Assembly (NCBI RefSeq): GCF_000317535.1
Contig: NC_020050.1
Span: 1 to 64,000, forward strand
DNA: 64,000 nt
Reading direction: 5' to 3'
Source: Cylindrospermum stagnale PCC 7417
GTDB lineage: Bacteria; Cyanobacteriota; Cyanobacteriia; Cyanobacteriales; Nostocaceae
Part shown: piece after piece, positions 35,698 through 46,600 of the stretch
Layout: every line of letters begins with the position of its first letter
Numbering within the stretch: position 1 is the stretch's first letter
Notes under the pieces: model-generated
What the model saw: only the letters and a program-made list of their open reading frames with translations
What the model was told of the DNA's origin: nothing
The model's database searches: none
Position numbers and translations under genes: made by a program

Positions 35698-35960
35698 TTA
35701 TCTTAGCATAAAGGGAGCGGTAGAACCTGATTTATTTCCAATAACGACTATGATTACATACAATGTTCTTGCGTGAATGTTTACACTTTCATATAGCAAT
35801 AGCCACCTGTTGCGGAAGTGGTTAAGTGTCGCTTCGTTGTCTAGACGCTGTAATTTCCTGTTTTGATAAGATCCTTTGGTGAATTCTTCCGTAATCATTA
35901 AATTTAGTTTTGAAGTAGCATCTATTCCTTGCCAATCTGGTAGGATTTAACACATCCATC
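35698..35960. other. Intergenic region without a supported gene
   Basis: 300 bases between the RHH gene and the CHAT fragment. A tatagcaata motif at 35,793 resembles the end of the MITE at 22,262 but has no partner. A minus-strand frame (MITEEFTKGSYQNRKLQRLD) looks faintly like a transposase tail but is too short to assign. Confidence 0.3.
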
Positions 35961-35975
35961 AAGCAAGAGTGGGAG

Positions 35976-36243
35976 ATGCTTAAAGGACAAGCTACTGAGT
36001 CACAAAAAATCTTAATTTTAGCAGCCATCCCCCACGGTTTGCGCTTGGATAAAGAAATTAGGGAAGTTGAGGAATGTATCCGACGTGCCGTAAGACGGGA
36101 TATGTTTGAGGTTGAGATTAGGACTGCTATTAGACCCCAGGATATTCGTAGGGCGATCGCGCAGAGATCCCACCGTAGGCATCGCAGAAGAGAAACCCCA
36201 AGTTGTTCATTTTTGCGGACATGGCTTGGAAGAAGACTATTAA
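35976..36243 (+). pseudogene. CHAT-type protease domain, N-terminal fragment with repeat insertion
   Basis: MLKGQATESQKILILAAIPH followed by GLRLDKEIREVEECIRRAVR and IRTAIRPQDIRRAIA is the start of the cyanobacterial CHAT (caspase-like) family, usually fused to NTPase or WD40 parts. At 36,161-36,185 a 25-bp repeat has been inserted. In the shifted frame the family sequence continues EEKPQVVHFCGHGLEEDY with the catalytic-type His in FCGHG, then a stop at 36,243. So the gene is broken twice: by the repeat and by truncation just upstream of the polyketide synthase. Confidence 0.7.
36161..36185 (+). repeat. Small dispersed repeat, frameshifting copy
   Basis: 25 bases (gcagagatcc, then caccgtaggcatcgc) between RRAIA and EEKPQ codons of the CHAT gene. 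Removing them restores the HIP1-containing sequence agggcgatcgcagaagag and the reading frame. Shares ccgtaggcatcgca with the copy in clpB. Confidence 0.65.
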
Positions 36244-36260
36244 ATTAAAGATGAATAGTA

Positions 36261-39200
36261 ATGATTAACAACTTTTCTCTTAATATAAAAAAAATTGAGG
36301 CGGCATTGTTAAGTGAGCCATCAGTAAATGACTGTGTTGTAGTTGTGCGAGAAACAGTAAAATCAACCGAAGAATTAGTTGCCTATATTGTTTCTTCTAA
36401 ACCACTTCTTTCACAGCAACTAGATTCATATTTAAAAAATATTATTCCCGCTTCCGAGATTCCAAATGCTTTTGTTTTTATTTCTTCTTTACCACTGACA
36501 CCTGAAGGTTTAGTAGATCAAATAGTCTTGGAAAAGTTAGTATTTATTAATACAAAATTAAAGCAAAAATGGGAAAAGAAGTTACAAGAAAACTTATCTG
36601 TTGAAGAAGTAGCAGTAATAACAAAACAAACAACGGAATTTATCCAGCCTTTTCCTCTACCGAAATTACTGACTAATCAAGAATCAAATACATCATCCCA
36701 TATAATCTCTAAACAATTAGTCTCTGAATCAGAAGAGGTAGTTACCAAATCAAAAGAAACAAAAACTTCAAAATTAGCTATTAGCAACGGAGGGCATTTA
36801 ACTATACCTGAAGAAAGTCCCAAAACGCTTATTGATGCTTTGCTGCAAACAGCTACCAAACACCCTAACAAAGGAATGGTCTATATTCAATCAAATAATG
36901 CTGAAATTTTTCAAAGCTATGCTTCTTTACTTTTGGATGCTAAACGTATTTTAACTGGTTTACATAGCATAGGTTTAAAACCTAAACAGAAAGTAATTTT
37001 ACAGATAAAAGATTTGCAATTTTATTTTCCTGCTTTTTGGGCTTGCTTGCTAGGTGGTATCATTCCAGTAACTGTTGCAATAGCACCAACTTATGATAAC
37101 AGAAATAATGTAGTTGATAAGTTATTTAATATTTGGAAATTTTTAGAATGTCCACCAATTCTAGCTTCAGAGGCTCTGGTAGAATCTATTAGTAATTCAA
37201 AAAACTTGTTACCAATCTCAGATATAAAAATTTTTTCTATTGAAACCTTAATTAACAATCCAACAACACAAGCAATTTATCAAAGTCAACCTGATGACAT
37301 AGCTTTCTTACAATTAACTTCGGGCAGTACTGGAATTCCCAAATGTGTTCAACAAAGTCATGAAAATATTATAAGTCACATTCATGCTTCACAACAATTT
37401 AATGGATATGAATCAGAGAATATTACCCTTAATTGGTTACCTGTAGATCATGTAGTTCCGCTCCTAACCTATCATCTCAAAGATGTTTACTTAGGTTGTC
37501 AACAAATTGAAGTATCAACGAATTTTATTTTAGGAAATCCATTGAAATGGCTAGATTTAATAGAACAGTATCAAGTAACTCATAGTTGGTCTCCTAATTT
37601 TGGGTTTAAGTTAGTAAGTAATGAATTAAAGAAAGTAAAGCAAAAGACGTGGGATCTTTTTTGTCTTAAATTTTTAATGAATGCGGGTGAACAGGTTACT
37701 TTTCCAGTAGTAGATGAATTTTTAGATTTAGTGGCTCCCTTTAAAGTTTCTTCTCAAGTAATGCAGCCTGCTTTTGGTATGGCTGAAGTATGTACTTGTA
37801 TGACATATCAAAATAATTTTACTGAGGAAACAGGAATCTACTACTTTAAGAAATCTTCTTTGAATAGTATCCTTGAAATAGCCAACAAAAATGAAAAAGA
37901 TGTCTTTAGTTTTATTGACTTAGGTCCAGCAGTTCCTGGAGTCCAGATTCGGATTGTAGACAATAATAATCAACTTGTTTTTGAAAAGGTAATTGGTCGT
38001 TTACAAATTAAAGGTACTGTTGTGATGCCTGGATATTTGTCTAATGTAGAAGCAAATGAAGAATCATTTGTAGGAGAAGGATGGTTTAATACAGGAGATT
38101 TAGGATTTATTTTCAATGGACATCTTATTGTTGCCGGACGAGAAAAAGAGCAAATTATTATCAATGGTGCTAACTACTATTGTTATGAAATTGAAGAACT
38201 AATCAATGGAATAAATGGTATAGTTACCACTTATGTAGCTGTATGTGGAATTCAAAATTTAGAAACAGGAACAGAAGATATAGCAATTTTCTACACCCCT
38301 ATAATTTCAGGAATCAAGGAAAATATTGAATTAATTAAAAATATAAGAAGTCAATTAACATCATGCATTGGAATTAACCCTAGATATATTATTCCCATTC
38401 AAAAATCGAAATTTCCTAAGACAACAAGTGGTAAGATCCAAAGAACACAGCTACAAAAACAATTTGTAGCTGGTGATTTTCAAGAAGTTTTACAAGAAAT
38501 TGATATTTACTTAAACCAAGATAAAGGTATTCCCGATTGGTTTTATCAAAAAATATGGCGACGGAAGGAAATATTACACAGTTTTCCGGAAATTTCTGCT
38601 GGTTTTTATTTGTTATTTCTCGATTCATCGGGATTAGGTGAATCTCTAGGGGCAAAACTCAATCAACCTTGGATAGGAGTTGAAATGGGAACGAGTTTTG
38701 CCAAACTGTCTGCCAATCGTTATTGTATTAACCCTCAAAATCCAGCAGATTATCAACAACTACTAGATTCTCTTTCTCAAGAGATGAAGCATATTAGCCA
38801 GATTTTACATTTGTGGACTTATAAGGAGTATGTTGAAGAAGTATCAAGTTTAGAAATGTTGGAAAAGGCTCAAGTATCAGGAGTTTGGAGTCTCTTGTTT
38901 TTGGTTCAGGCTTTAGCAAAAACTCACAATAAAGTTAACAAAATTCAATTAATGGTTGTATCTACTCAATCTCAGGGAATTGATGCCAAAGATTTAATTG
39001 CTTATGAGAACACTCCTCTTCTTGGGCTATTAAAAACAATTCCTCATGAAATTCCTTGGTTGTCTTGTCGCCATGTAGATTTACAAATAGATTTACAATC
39101 AACACCTGTTAATATCAATAGGGAGTTAGTCTTGCGAGAGCTTAAAGCGGTTACAAAAGAACCAGAGATAACTTATCGTCAAGAAACACGCTGGATTCCT

Positions 39201-40610
39201 CGCCTCAAAAAAATTGATGTCACTCAGAATTTTCCAGAAAAAATTCCTTTCCGACAAGGGGGAATGTATGTAATTACTGGAGGCTTAGGAGGTATAGGCA
39301 AGAAACTCGCTACATATTTATTGAAAAATTTCCAAGCAAGGCTGTTGTTATTAGGAAGAACTTCTCTACCACCTCAAAATGAATGGGCATCTTATTTAGT
39401 CCAAAATGATAAAATAGCAGAACGTATTCAAAGTTTTCAAACATTGAAACAGTTAGGAGGAGAGATTTGCTATGAGACATTAGATGTGTGCGATTTGCAT
39501 AATTTAGATCAGGTAGTTCAGAAAGCACAGTCTCTTTGGCAATGTAGTTTAGACGGAGTGATTCATCTGGCAGGTATTTTTCAAGAGCGGTTACTTATAG
39601 AAGAAACTCAAGAAACCTTTGCACAAGTTATGTACCCTAAAGTATTAGGTACTTGGTCTTTATACCAATTAATTAAAAATAAACCAGATGCACTTTTTAT
39701 AACATCATCATCTGTTAACGGTTTTTTTGGCGGAGCAATGGTGGGAGCTTATGCTGCTGCTAATCGCTTTCAAGAGCACTTTTCCCATAATCAAATTTCC
39801 CGAAATATTAAACAAAGCTATTGCTTTAATTGGAGTCAATGGGATGAAGTGGGAATAAGTCGTGGTTATTCAATGAAAATATTATCTCGTAATCGTGGTT
39901 ACTTATCAATTAGCGATCAACAAGGTTTAGAATCATTTCTTATTGGGTTATGTTATTCTTCTTTTCCTCTTTGGATTGGATTATCGGGCAAGAATCCATA
40001 TATTCGAGGATATCTCGAAAGCAAACCAGAAAATGTTGAACAGTTAGTAGCCTATGTTGTCAATAAAATTTCTCTGGACGAACCAAAGGGTTTTCTATCT
40101 AACCAAAATCCTGAAAAACATTTGTCAGAATTGGTTTTATCAGATTGCTTTGGCACACTTAGCACCATAAGTTCTGTTGTAGAACTTAAAGAAATGCCGC
40201 TAACAGCAACAGGAGTGATTGATTACCAGAGTTTGGTGGCTAGGATTAATGGTTTCTCTTCTAAGTCTGGAAAATTAATCCAACCCAACAATGAAATGGA
40301 AAATCAAATTGCACAAATTTGGAAGAATATTTTAGGGTTTTCTGAAATTAGTATCCATGATAGTATTTTTGCTATTGGTGGTAGTTCATTAAAAATGATC
40401 CAAATTCACCACCAACTCGAAGATTCTTTAGGACAAAAATTCTCCATAACAGAAATGTTTCAATATCCTACTATACATACTCTAGCTAAACATTTGGCTC
40501 AATTCTCTATTGTATTAAATAATTCTCAACAAAATAATGAATTAGACAAAATACGTGACCGTCGTTTAGCTTCTAATTTAAAACAAAGACAGAGAAGAAA
40601 AGTGGAATAA
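36261..40610 (+). CDS. PKS loading protein: acyl ligase - KR - ACP
   Basis: 1,449-residue starter protein. Order: a stray adenylation C-terminal-like segment (10-95, IEAALLSEPSVNDCVVVVRE); a full acyl-AMP ligase (about 190-730) with LTSGSTGIPKCVQQSHEN, MNAGEQVTF, TGDLGFIFNGHLIVAGREKE and the Lys in TTSGKIQRTQL; a ketoreductase (about 870-1,200) with ITGGLGGIGKKLATYL and Tyr in VGAYAAANRFQEH; and an acyl carrier protein with the attachment Ser in GGSSLKMIQIHH near 1,374. It should activate a free carboxylic acid, hold it on the ACP and reduce a keto group on it. Ligase-KR-ACP order is known for alpha-keto acid loading, and ligase-reductase-ACP for chorismate-derived starters (FK506/rapamycin). 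The extension protein starts within about 15-90 bases downstream, so they form one operon. Confidence 0.9.
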   Translation: MINNFSLNIKKIEAALLSEPSVNDCVVVVRETVKSTEELVAYIVSSKPLLSQQLDSYLKNIIPASEIPNAFVFISSLPLTPEGLVDQIVLEKLVFINTKLKQKWEKKLQENLSVEEVAVITKQTTEFIQPFPLPKLLTNQESNTSSHIISKQLVSESEEVVTKSKETKTSKLAISNGGHLTIPEESPKTLIDALLQTATKHPNKGMVYIQSNNAEIFQSYASLLLDAKRILTGLHSIGLKPKQKVILQIKDLQFYFPAFWACLLGGIIPVTVAIAPTYDNRNNVVDKLFNIWKFLECPPILASEALVESISNSKNLLPISDIKIFSIETLINNPTTQAIYQSQPDDIAFLQLTSGSTGIPKCVQQSHENIISHIHASQQFNGYESENITLNWLPVDHVVPLLTYHLKDVYLGCQQIEVSTNFILGNPLKWLDLIEQYQVTHSWSPNFGFKLVSNELKKVKQKTWDLFCLKFLMNAGEQVTFPVVDEFLDLVAPFKVSSQVMQPAFGMAEVCTCMTYQNNFTEETGIYYFKKSSLNSILEIANKNEKDVFSFIDLGPAVPGVQIRIVDNNNQLVFEKVIGRLQIKGTVVMPGYLSNVEANEESFVGEGWFNTGDLGFIFNGHLIVAGREKEQIIINGANYYCYEIEELINGINGIVTTYVAVCGIQNLETGTEDIAIFYTPIISGIKENIELIKNIRSQLTSCIGINPRYIIPIQKSKFPKTTSGKIQRTQLQKQFVAGDFQEVLQEIDIYLNQDKGIPDWFYQKIWRRKEILHSFPEISAGFYLLFLDSSGLGESLGAKLNQPWIGVEMGTSFAKLSANRYCINPQNPADYQQLLDSLSQEMKHISQILHLWTYKEYVEEVSSLEMLEKAQVSGVWSLLFLVQALAKTHNKVNKIQLMVVSTQSQGIDAKDLIAYENTPLLGLLKTIPHEIPWLSCRHVDLQIDLQSTPVNINRELVLRELKAVTKEPEITYRQETRWIPRLKKIDVTQNFPEKIPFRQGGMYVITGGLGGIGKKLATYLLKNFQARLLLLGRTSLPPQNEWASYLVQNDKIAERIQSFQTLKQLGGEICYETLDVCDLHNLDQVVQKAQSLWQCSLDGVIHLAGIFQERLLIEETQETFAQVMYPKVLGTWSLYQLIKNKPDALFITSSSVNGFFGGAMVGAYAAANRFQEHFSHNQISRNIKQSYCFNWSQWDEVGISRGYSMKILSRNRGYLSISDQQGLESFLIGLCYSSFPLWIGLSGKNPYIRGYLESKPENVEQLVAYVVNKISLDEPKGFLSNQNPEKHLSELVLSDCFGTLSTISSVVELKEMPLTATGVIDYQSLVARINGFSSKSGKLIQPNNEMENQIAQIWKNILGFSEISIHDSIFAIGGSSLKMIQIHHQLEDSLGQKFSITEMFQYPTIHTLAKHLAQFSIVLNNSQQNNELDKIRDRRLASNLKQRQRRKVE

Positions 40611-40624
40611 AAATCAATTTATTG

Positions 40625-43600
40625 ATGTGTGCCATCAATAAAATATCTAACTCAGATCACTCCAATTTACAAAGAACAATCATAAAGAAAAAAAACATGA
40701 ATGTTTTTACACAAAATGATTTAGGTAACGGTCTAGAAATCGCTATTATTGGTACATCTTGTCGTTTTCCCGGTGCCCAAAATCCTGATGAATTTTGGCA
40801 AAATCTCAAAAACGGTGTCGAATCAATTACTTGGTTTTCTGAATCAGACTTGAAATCAGAAGGTGTAGAGCCAAATTTATTTAATCATCCTAACTATGTT
40901 AAAGCAAATGGAATCCTTTCAGATATAGAGAAGTTTGATGCTGACTTCTTCGGTTTTAGTCCTAGAGAAGCAGCTATTATGGACCCGCAACATCGTTTGT
41001 TTTTAGAATGTGCTTGGGAATGCTTGGAACAAGCAGGTTATAATCCTAAAAACCATCAGGAATCAGTTGGAGTTTTTGCTGGAGCGGGAATGAATCTGTA
41101 TGCTGGTGTAGGGATGACCAGTTACTTTCTTCATAATCTTTATCCTAACCGTGATAATTTGACTCCTTGGGATGGGTTTCAAATTATGATTGCCAATGGT
41201 GTAGAATTTTTGCCAACTCGGATTTCCCATCTATTAAATCTAAAAGGGCCCAGTGTCAATGTGCAAACTGCCTGTTCTACTTCATTAGTAGCAGTACATT
41301 TAGCTTGTCAGAGTTTGCTAAATGGTGAATGTGATATGGCTTTAGCAGGGGCAGTTGCTATCCATCAACCTCAAAAGATAGGCTACCTCTATCAAGAAGG
41401 AATGATTTTATCTACTGATGGTCATTGTCGAGCCTTTGATAAAAAAGCCCAAGGAACTATAGGTGGTAATGGGGTGGGTGTTGTTGTTCTTAAACGATTA
41501 GCTGATGCGATCGCTGATAGAGATTGCATTCAAGCAGTAATCAAAGGTTCAGCCATTAATAACGACGGGGCAACAAAAGTCAGCTACACAGCTCCTAGCG
41601 TCAGTGGTCAGGCAACTGTAATTGCCATGGCACAAGCGGTAGCAGATATTTCTCCAGAAACAATTAGCTATGTAGAAGCTCACGGAACTGGAACTTTTTT
41701 AGGAGATCCTATTGAAATTGCAGCTCTTACTCAAGCATTTCGCCGAAAAACTGAAAAAAAAGGGTTTTGTGCTATCGGTTCAGTGAAAACTAATATTGGA
41801 CATTTAGACACAGCAGCAGGAATGGCAGGATTAATTAAAACTGTGTTAGCACTGAAATATAAAGAAATTCCTGCTACTATAAACTTCGAGAATCCCAATC
41901 CCCAAATTGATTTTTATAATAGCCCTTTCTACGTTAACACTCAATTGTCTCCATGGAAAACTAATGATCTGCCTCGAAGAGCAGGAGTAAGTTCATTAGG
42001 AGTTGGAGGAACTAATGCTCACATTATTCTTGAAGAAACTCCACTTCTAGAAAATAATGATAACCAAGTTGAGCGTTCTTTACATCTACTAGCTCTTTCA
42101 GCAAAAAGTGAGAAAGCACTAAAAGAACTAGTGCAGCGTTACATCACTTTTTGCACTACTGAGAAAGAAATTTCTTTAGGAGATATTTGTTTTACTGCTA
42201 ATGTGGGAAGAGAACATTTTAATCATCGTCTAGCAATAGTTACAGATTCTACTAGCGAGCTTCAGAAAAATTTAACAGAGTTTATAGCAGGCATAGCATC
42301 ACCCGTATTGTTCAATGGATCTGTGACAAGTAAGCAGGAGAAAGCGATCGCTTTTTTATTCACTGGTCAAGGTTCTCAATACATTAATATGGGGCGTGAG
42401 CTTTATGAAACACAGCCAACATTTCGTAGATATCTTGATCAATGTGCTGATATCTTGCGTCCTTATCTAGAAAGACCCTTATTAGAAGTTATATATCCCC
42501 AAACAACTTTAGACAATCTTAGTTTGCTCAATGAAACTGCATATACTCAACCCGCTTTATTTGCTATTGAATATGCCCTTTATCAATTATGGAAATTTTG
42601 GGGAATAGAACCCAAATTTGTCATGGGTCACAGCGTTGGTGAATATGTCGCAGCATGTGTAGCAGAAGTCTTCAGTTTAGAAGATGGACTTAAATTGATT
42701 GCCCAAAGAGGAAGATTAATGCAAGCATTACCTGCTAATGGAAAGATGCTAGTAATATTTGCTGGTGAAACACAAGTTAACACTATACTTCAATTACATT
42801 CAAATAATATTTCTATTGCAGCAATTAATGGGCCAGAGAATACGATAATTTCTGGAGAGAAAGAAGCGATTGAGCTAATAAAAACAGATTTAGAAAATTT
42901 AGGAATCAAAACGCAAGAACTTAAGGTTTCTCATGCTTTTCATTCTCATTTGATGGACTCTATACTAGCAGATTTTGAACAAATTGCTAGTGAAGTAACG
43001 TACTACCCACCTTCGATTCCTCTTGTTTCCAATGTTACAGGGGAGCTAATGAGTAGTGATATTGCTAGTTCCAGATATTGGACACGACATATTCGAGAAA
43101 CTGTCAGATTTGAGAGTAGTATTAAAGTATTAGAGCAGCTAAACTGTGAGATTTTTCTAGAAATTGGCCCGAAACCAACTTTATTGTCCATGGGAACTAA
43201 TTGTTTACCTGGAAATACAAAAACTTGGCTTTTTAGCTTACGTCAAACTGAGTCATGTTGGCGGTCAATGCTCTCAAGCTTAAGTCATTTATATCTTCAT
43301 GGAGTTTCTGTCAATTGGAAGGGATTTGACCAAGATTACAGGAGATATCGGGTAATTTTGCCAACTTATCCTTTCCAAAGGAAACGATATTGGATTGATG
43401 CTCCTACTCAAGAATTAGCTACAGTCAAACAAAGTGCTGTCCTTAAATTTTTAAATCAAGGGAATATTAACCAGTTAGCTAATATGCTAACCTCAACTGG
43501 AGATTTTTCTTCAGAACAGCAACAAATATTGCCTAAACTATTAGAAACTTTAGTTCAAAAATATCAAGAAGAGCAAGAATATACTAACAGAAAAGTTGTT

Positions 43601-46600
43601 GTTGATTACTATAATTCTATGGCCAGTCAAGGTACTTGGTTAAATTATGAAAATGTGACAGTTCAATATGATGAAACTTTTCTAACCTTTGCTCCTTTTG
43701 CGGAAATTATACCAGGATTTTCTTGGGTTAAACTGGTTTCTGACCCCAAAAAACATAACCAGTATCTGTCTATTGTTTTCAATGGTCAAAAGGAATTACG
43801 GGAAGTTCTCTTTGCTAAAGTTGATTTTCAAGCTTGTGAAAAAGTGTTAGATTTTGGATGCGGCTACGGGTCAGATTTGATATCTTTGGCAAAACAGTTC
43901 CCACATCTTCAACATCTCTGCGGTTACACTATTTCCAATGAACAAGCGAAGGTAGGGCAAAATAAGATTTTGGCTAGCGGTTTGCAAGAGCGAATCACAA
44001 TTTATAATCGGGATAGTGCCCAAGATGAATTCCCAGAACAATACGATTTAATTTTTGCTTTTGAAGTTCTACACCATATCAAACGCAAGGATTTATTATT
44101 TTCTAATGTCAATAGACATCTTAATGACAAAGGGTTATTGGTCTTAGCAGACTTTATCTCCAATCAAGGTTTTGCTATTGAACATGAAGAAACATCATCC
44201 TATTTTATTAACAAATCTGAATGGTTGGAAAAGCTTAACCAAAATCAGCTTAAAGTAATTGAGGCTATAGATGTAAGCCAGGAAATGGCAAACTTCCTGT
44301 ATGACCCTGACTTTGAAGAAAATTTAGCTCAGAAAAGTATTGCTGGAAATCAAGATATTCAATCAGCATTTACTTCCTACCATCAGTTAGGGAATTTGAT
44401 GCGTAAGAAAATGGCTATTTATATCCTACTTACGGCTCAAAAAGATACAGAATTATCATCAGAAGAACTCTCTAGCTGGAATCTAGAAAAACTTAATTCT
44501 TTAGTAGCTTACTCTGAAAAAGCTCCCCAGCAATGGCTTTATCAAATTGACTGGCAACCTCAACCCCTTATAGAAGTAAAACAGCAAAAATCCCAGCTAG
44601 AATCAGGAATATGGCTGATTTTTGCTGATATTGGGGGAGTAGGTCAAAGATTAGCACAACAACTGCTCCAACAAGGTGAAGATTGTATTCTTATCTATCC
44701 TGGAGAAACCTATCAAACTAAAGAGATTGGACAATGGGAAATTGTGCCAAGTGATTCAGAAAACTATAAACGATTGCTTAAAGATATTTCAAAGATTGGA
44801 TTGTCTTTTAAAGGAATAGTCCATTTATGGAATTTAGACACTTTTGAAGTTGAGCCGTTAACTTTATCCAGTTTACAAGATACTCAAACACTTAACTGTG
44901 GTAGTGTACTTTTTCTCGTACAAGCCTTGGTGAAAGAAGAAAATTTACACGTAGACCGTTTATGGTTAGTGACAAAAGCTGCTCAAAAAGTACAAGATTT
45001 ATCAACTCCTTTGCAGATACAACAATCTCCATTATGGGGATTAGGAGGAGCAATCTCTCGTGAACATCCTGAACTACATTCAGTTTGTTTAGATATTGAG
45101 CCTCATGAGAATTTTAATGAAGTGCAAGTACTACTAAAAGAGATACTCTCGTTCAGTCAAGAAGACCAGATTGTCTATCATCAAGACACTCGATATGTTG
45201 CAAGACTGGTTCGACATCCTTACCCTAGTGTCCACCAGCCTCAAATCCACAAAAATAGTAGCTATTTAATTACTGGTGGACTAGGGTCTCTTGGACTCCA
45301 GATAGCTCAGTGGTTGGTAGAACAAGGGTCTCGCTATTTAATCTTGACTGGACGCAATCAACCTTCCATATCTGCACAAAAAATTATCAGTGAACTTGAA
45401 CAGTCAGAAGTCAAAATTTTAGTTATTCAGGCGGATATTTCTTCACCTAAATCGGTTGAGGATATGTTGAAAACGATTAAGACTGCTCTGCCTCCTCTAC
45501 GTGGAGTAATTCATGCCGCAGGAGTCTTAGATGATGGTGTACTTATGGAGCAAAATTGGGAGCGTTTTCTTGATGTTATGACTCCTAAAGTTGCTGGAGC
45601 TTGGAATTTACACCATTTAACTCAAGACTTACCATTAGATTTCTTTGTGCTTTTCTCTTCTGCTGTTTCCTTACTTGGTGCTCCTGGACAAGGAAACTAC
45701 GCTGCTGGTAATGCTTTTATGGACTTCTTAGCTCATTACCGTCAAACCTTAGGCTTACCAGCCTTGAGCATTAATTGGGGCCCCTGGAGTGAAACAGGGA
45801 TGGCAGCTCAAACCAATTTTTCCGCTCTAAAACTAGGAATGATTCCTCCACAACAAGGCTTAAAAATTTTAGGAGATTTATTAGGACAAAATTTTACTCA
45901 AGTTGGTGTATTACCTGTAAATTGGGCTGAATTCTTAAAACAATTTCCTGCTGACAATGAGCCGCTTCGCTTTGAAAAATTCATCAAGGAACAACGGCAA
46001 GCACAATTAGAACAAGCACAACAATTGCCAAATCAGCCTTTTGATTTATTAGGCCAACTACAAAATACCTCTGAAGAACAGCGCCTAGAATTATTAATCG
46101 AATACATTAATCATCAAGTCAATAAAGTACTTGGAATTTCAAAAGAGCAGCCTCTAGAACAGCACGAAAAATTTCAGAACTTAGGGATTGACTCCCTAAT
46201 GGCACTTCAGTTAAGAAATTTTCTGGAAATTGCTCTTAATATCTCTTTACCTTCAACTTTGATAGTGAAATATCCTACTATCAATCAGTTATCTACATAC
46301 TTATGTCAAACTTTGTTTAGTGATAAGAAACAACTCAAGGTTATTGAAGATACTCATCAATTAAAGTCTGAGCAAAATCCTTGGATTACTTCTCTACAAG
46401 CTAATCCAGACGCTGAGATACGTTTGTTCTGTTTCCCGTATGCAGGTGGTGGCATTTCTATGTTTCGCCCCTGGTCAGTAGAGCTACCTCAAAAAATTGA
46501 AGTTTGTCCCATTCAATTACCAGGAAGAGATGAACGTTTACATGAAAAACCATTTAGAGATTTTTCAAAATTAGTTGATGTGCTAGTTCAAGGTTTAAAG

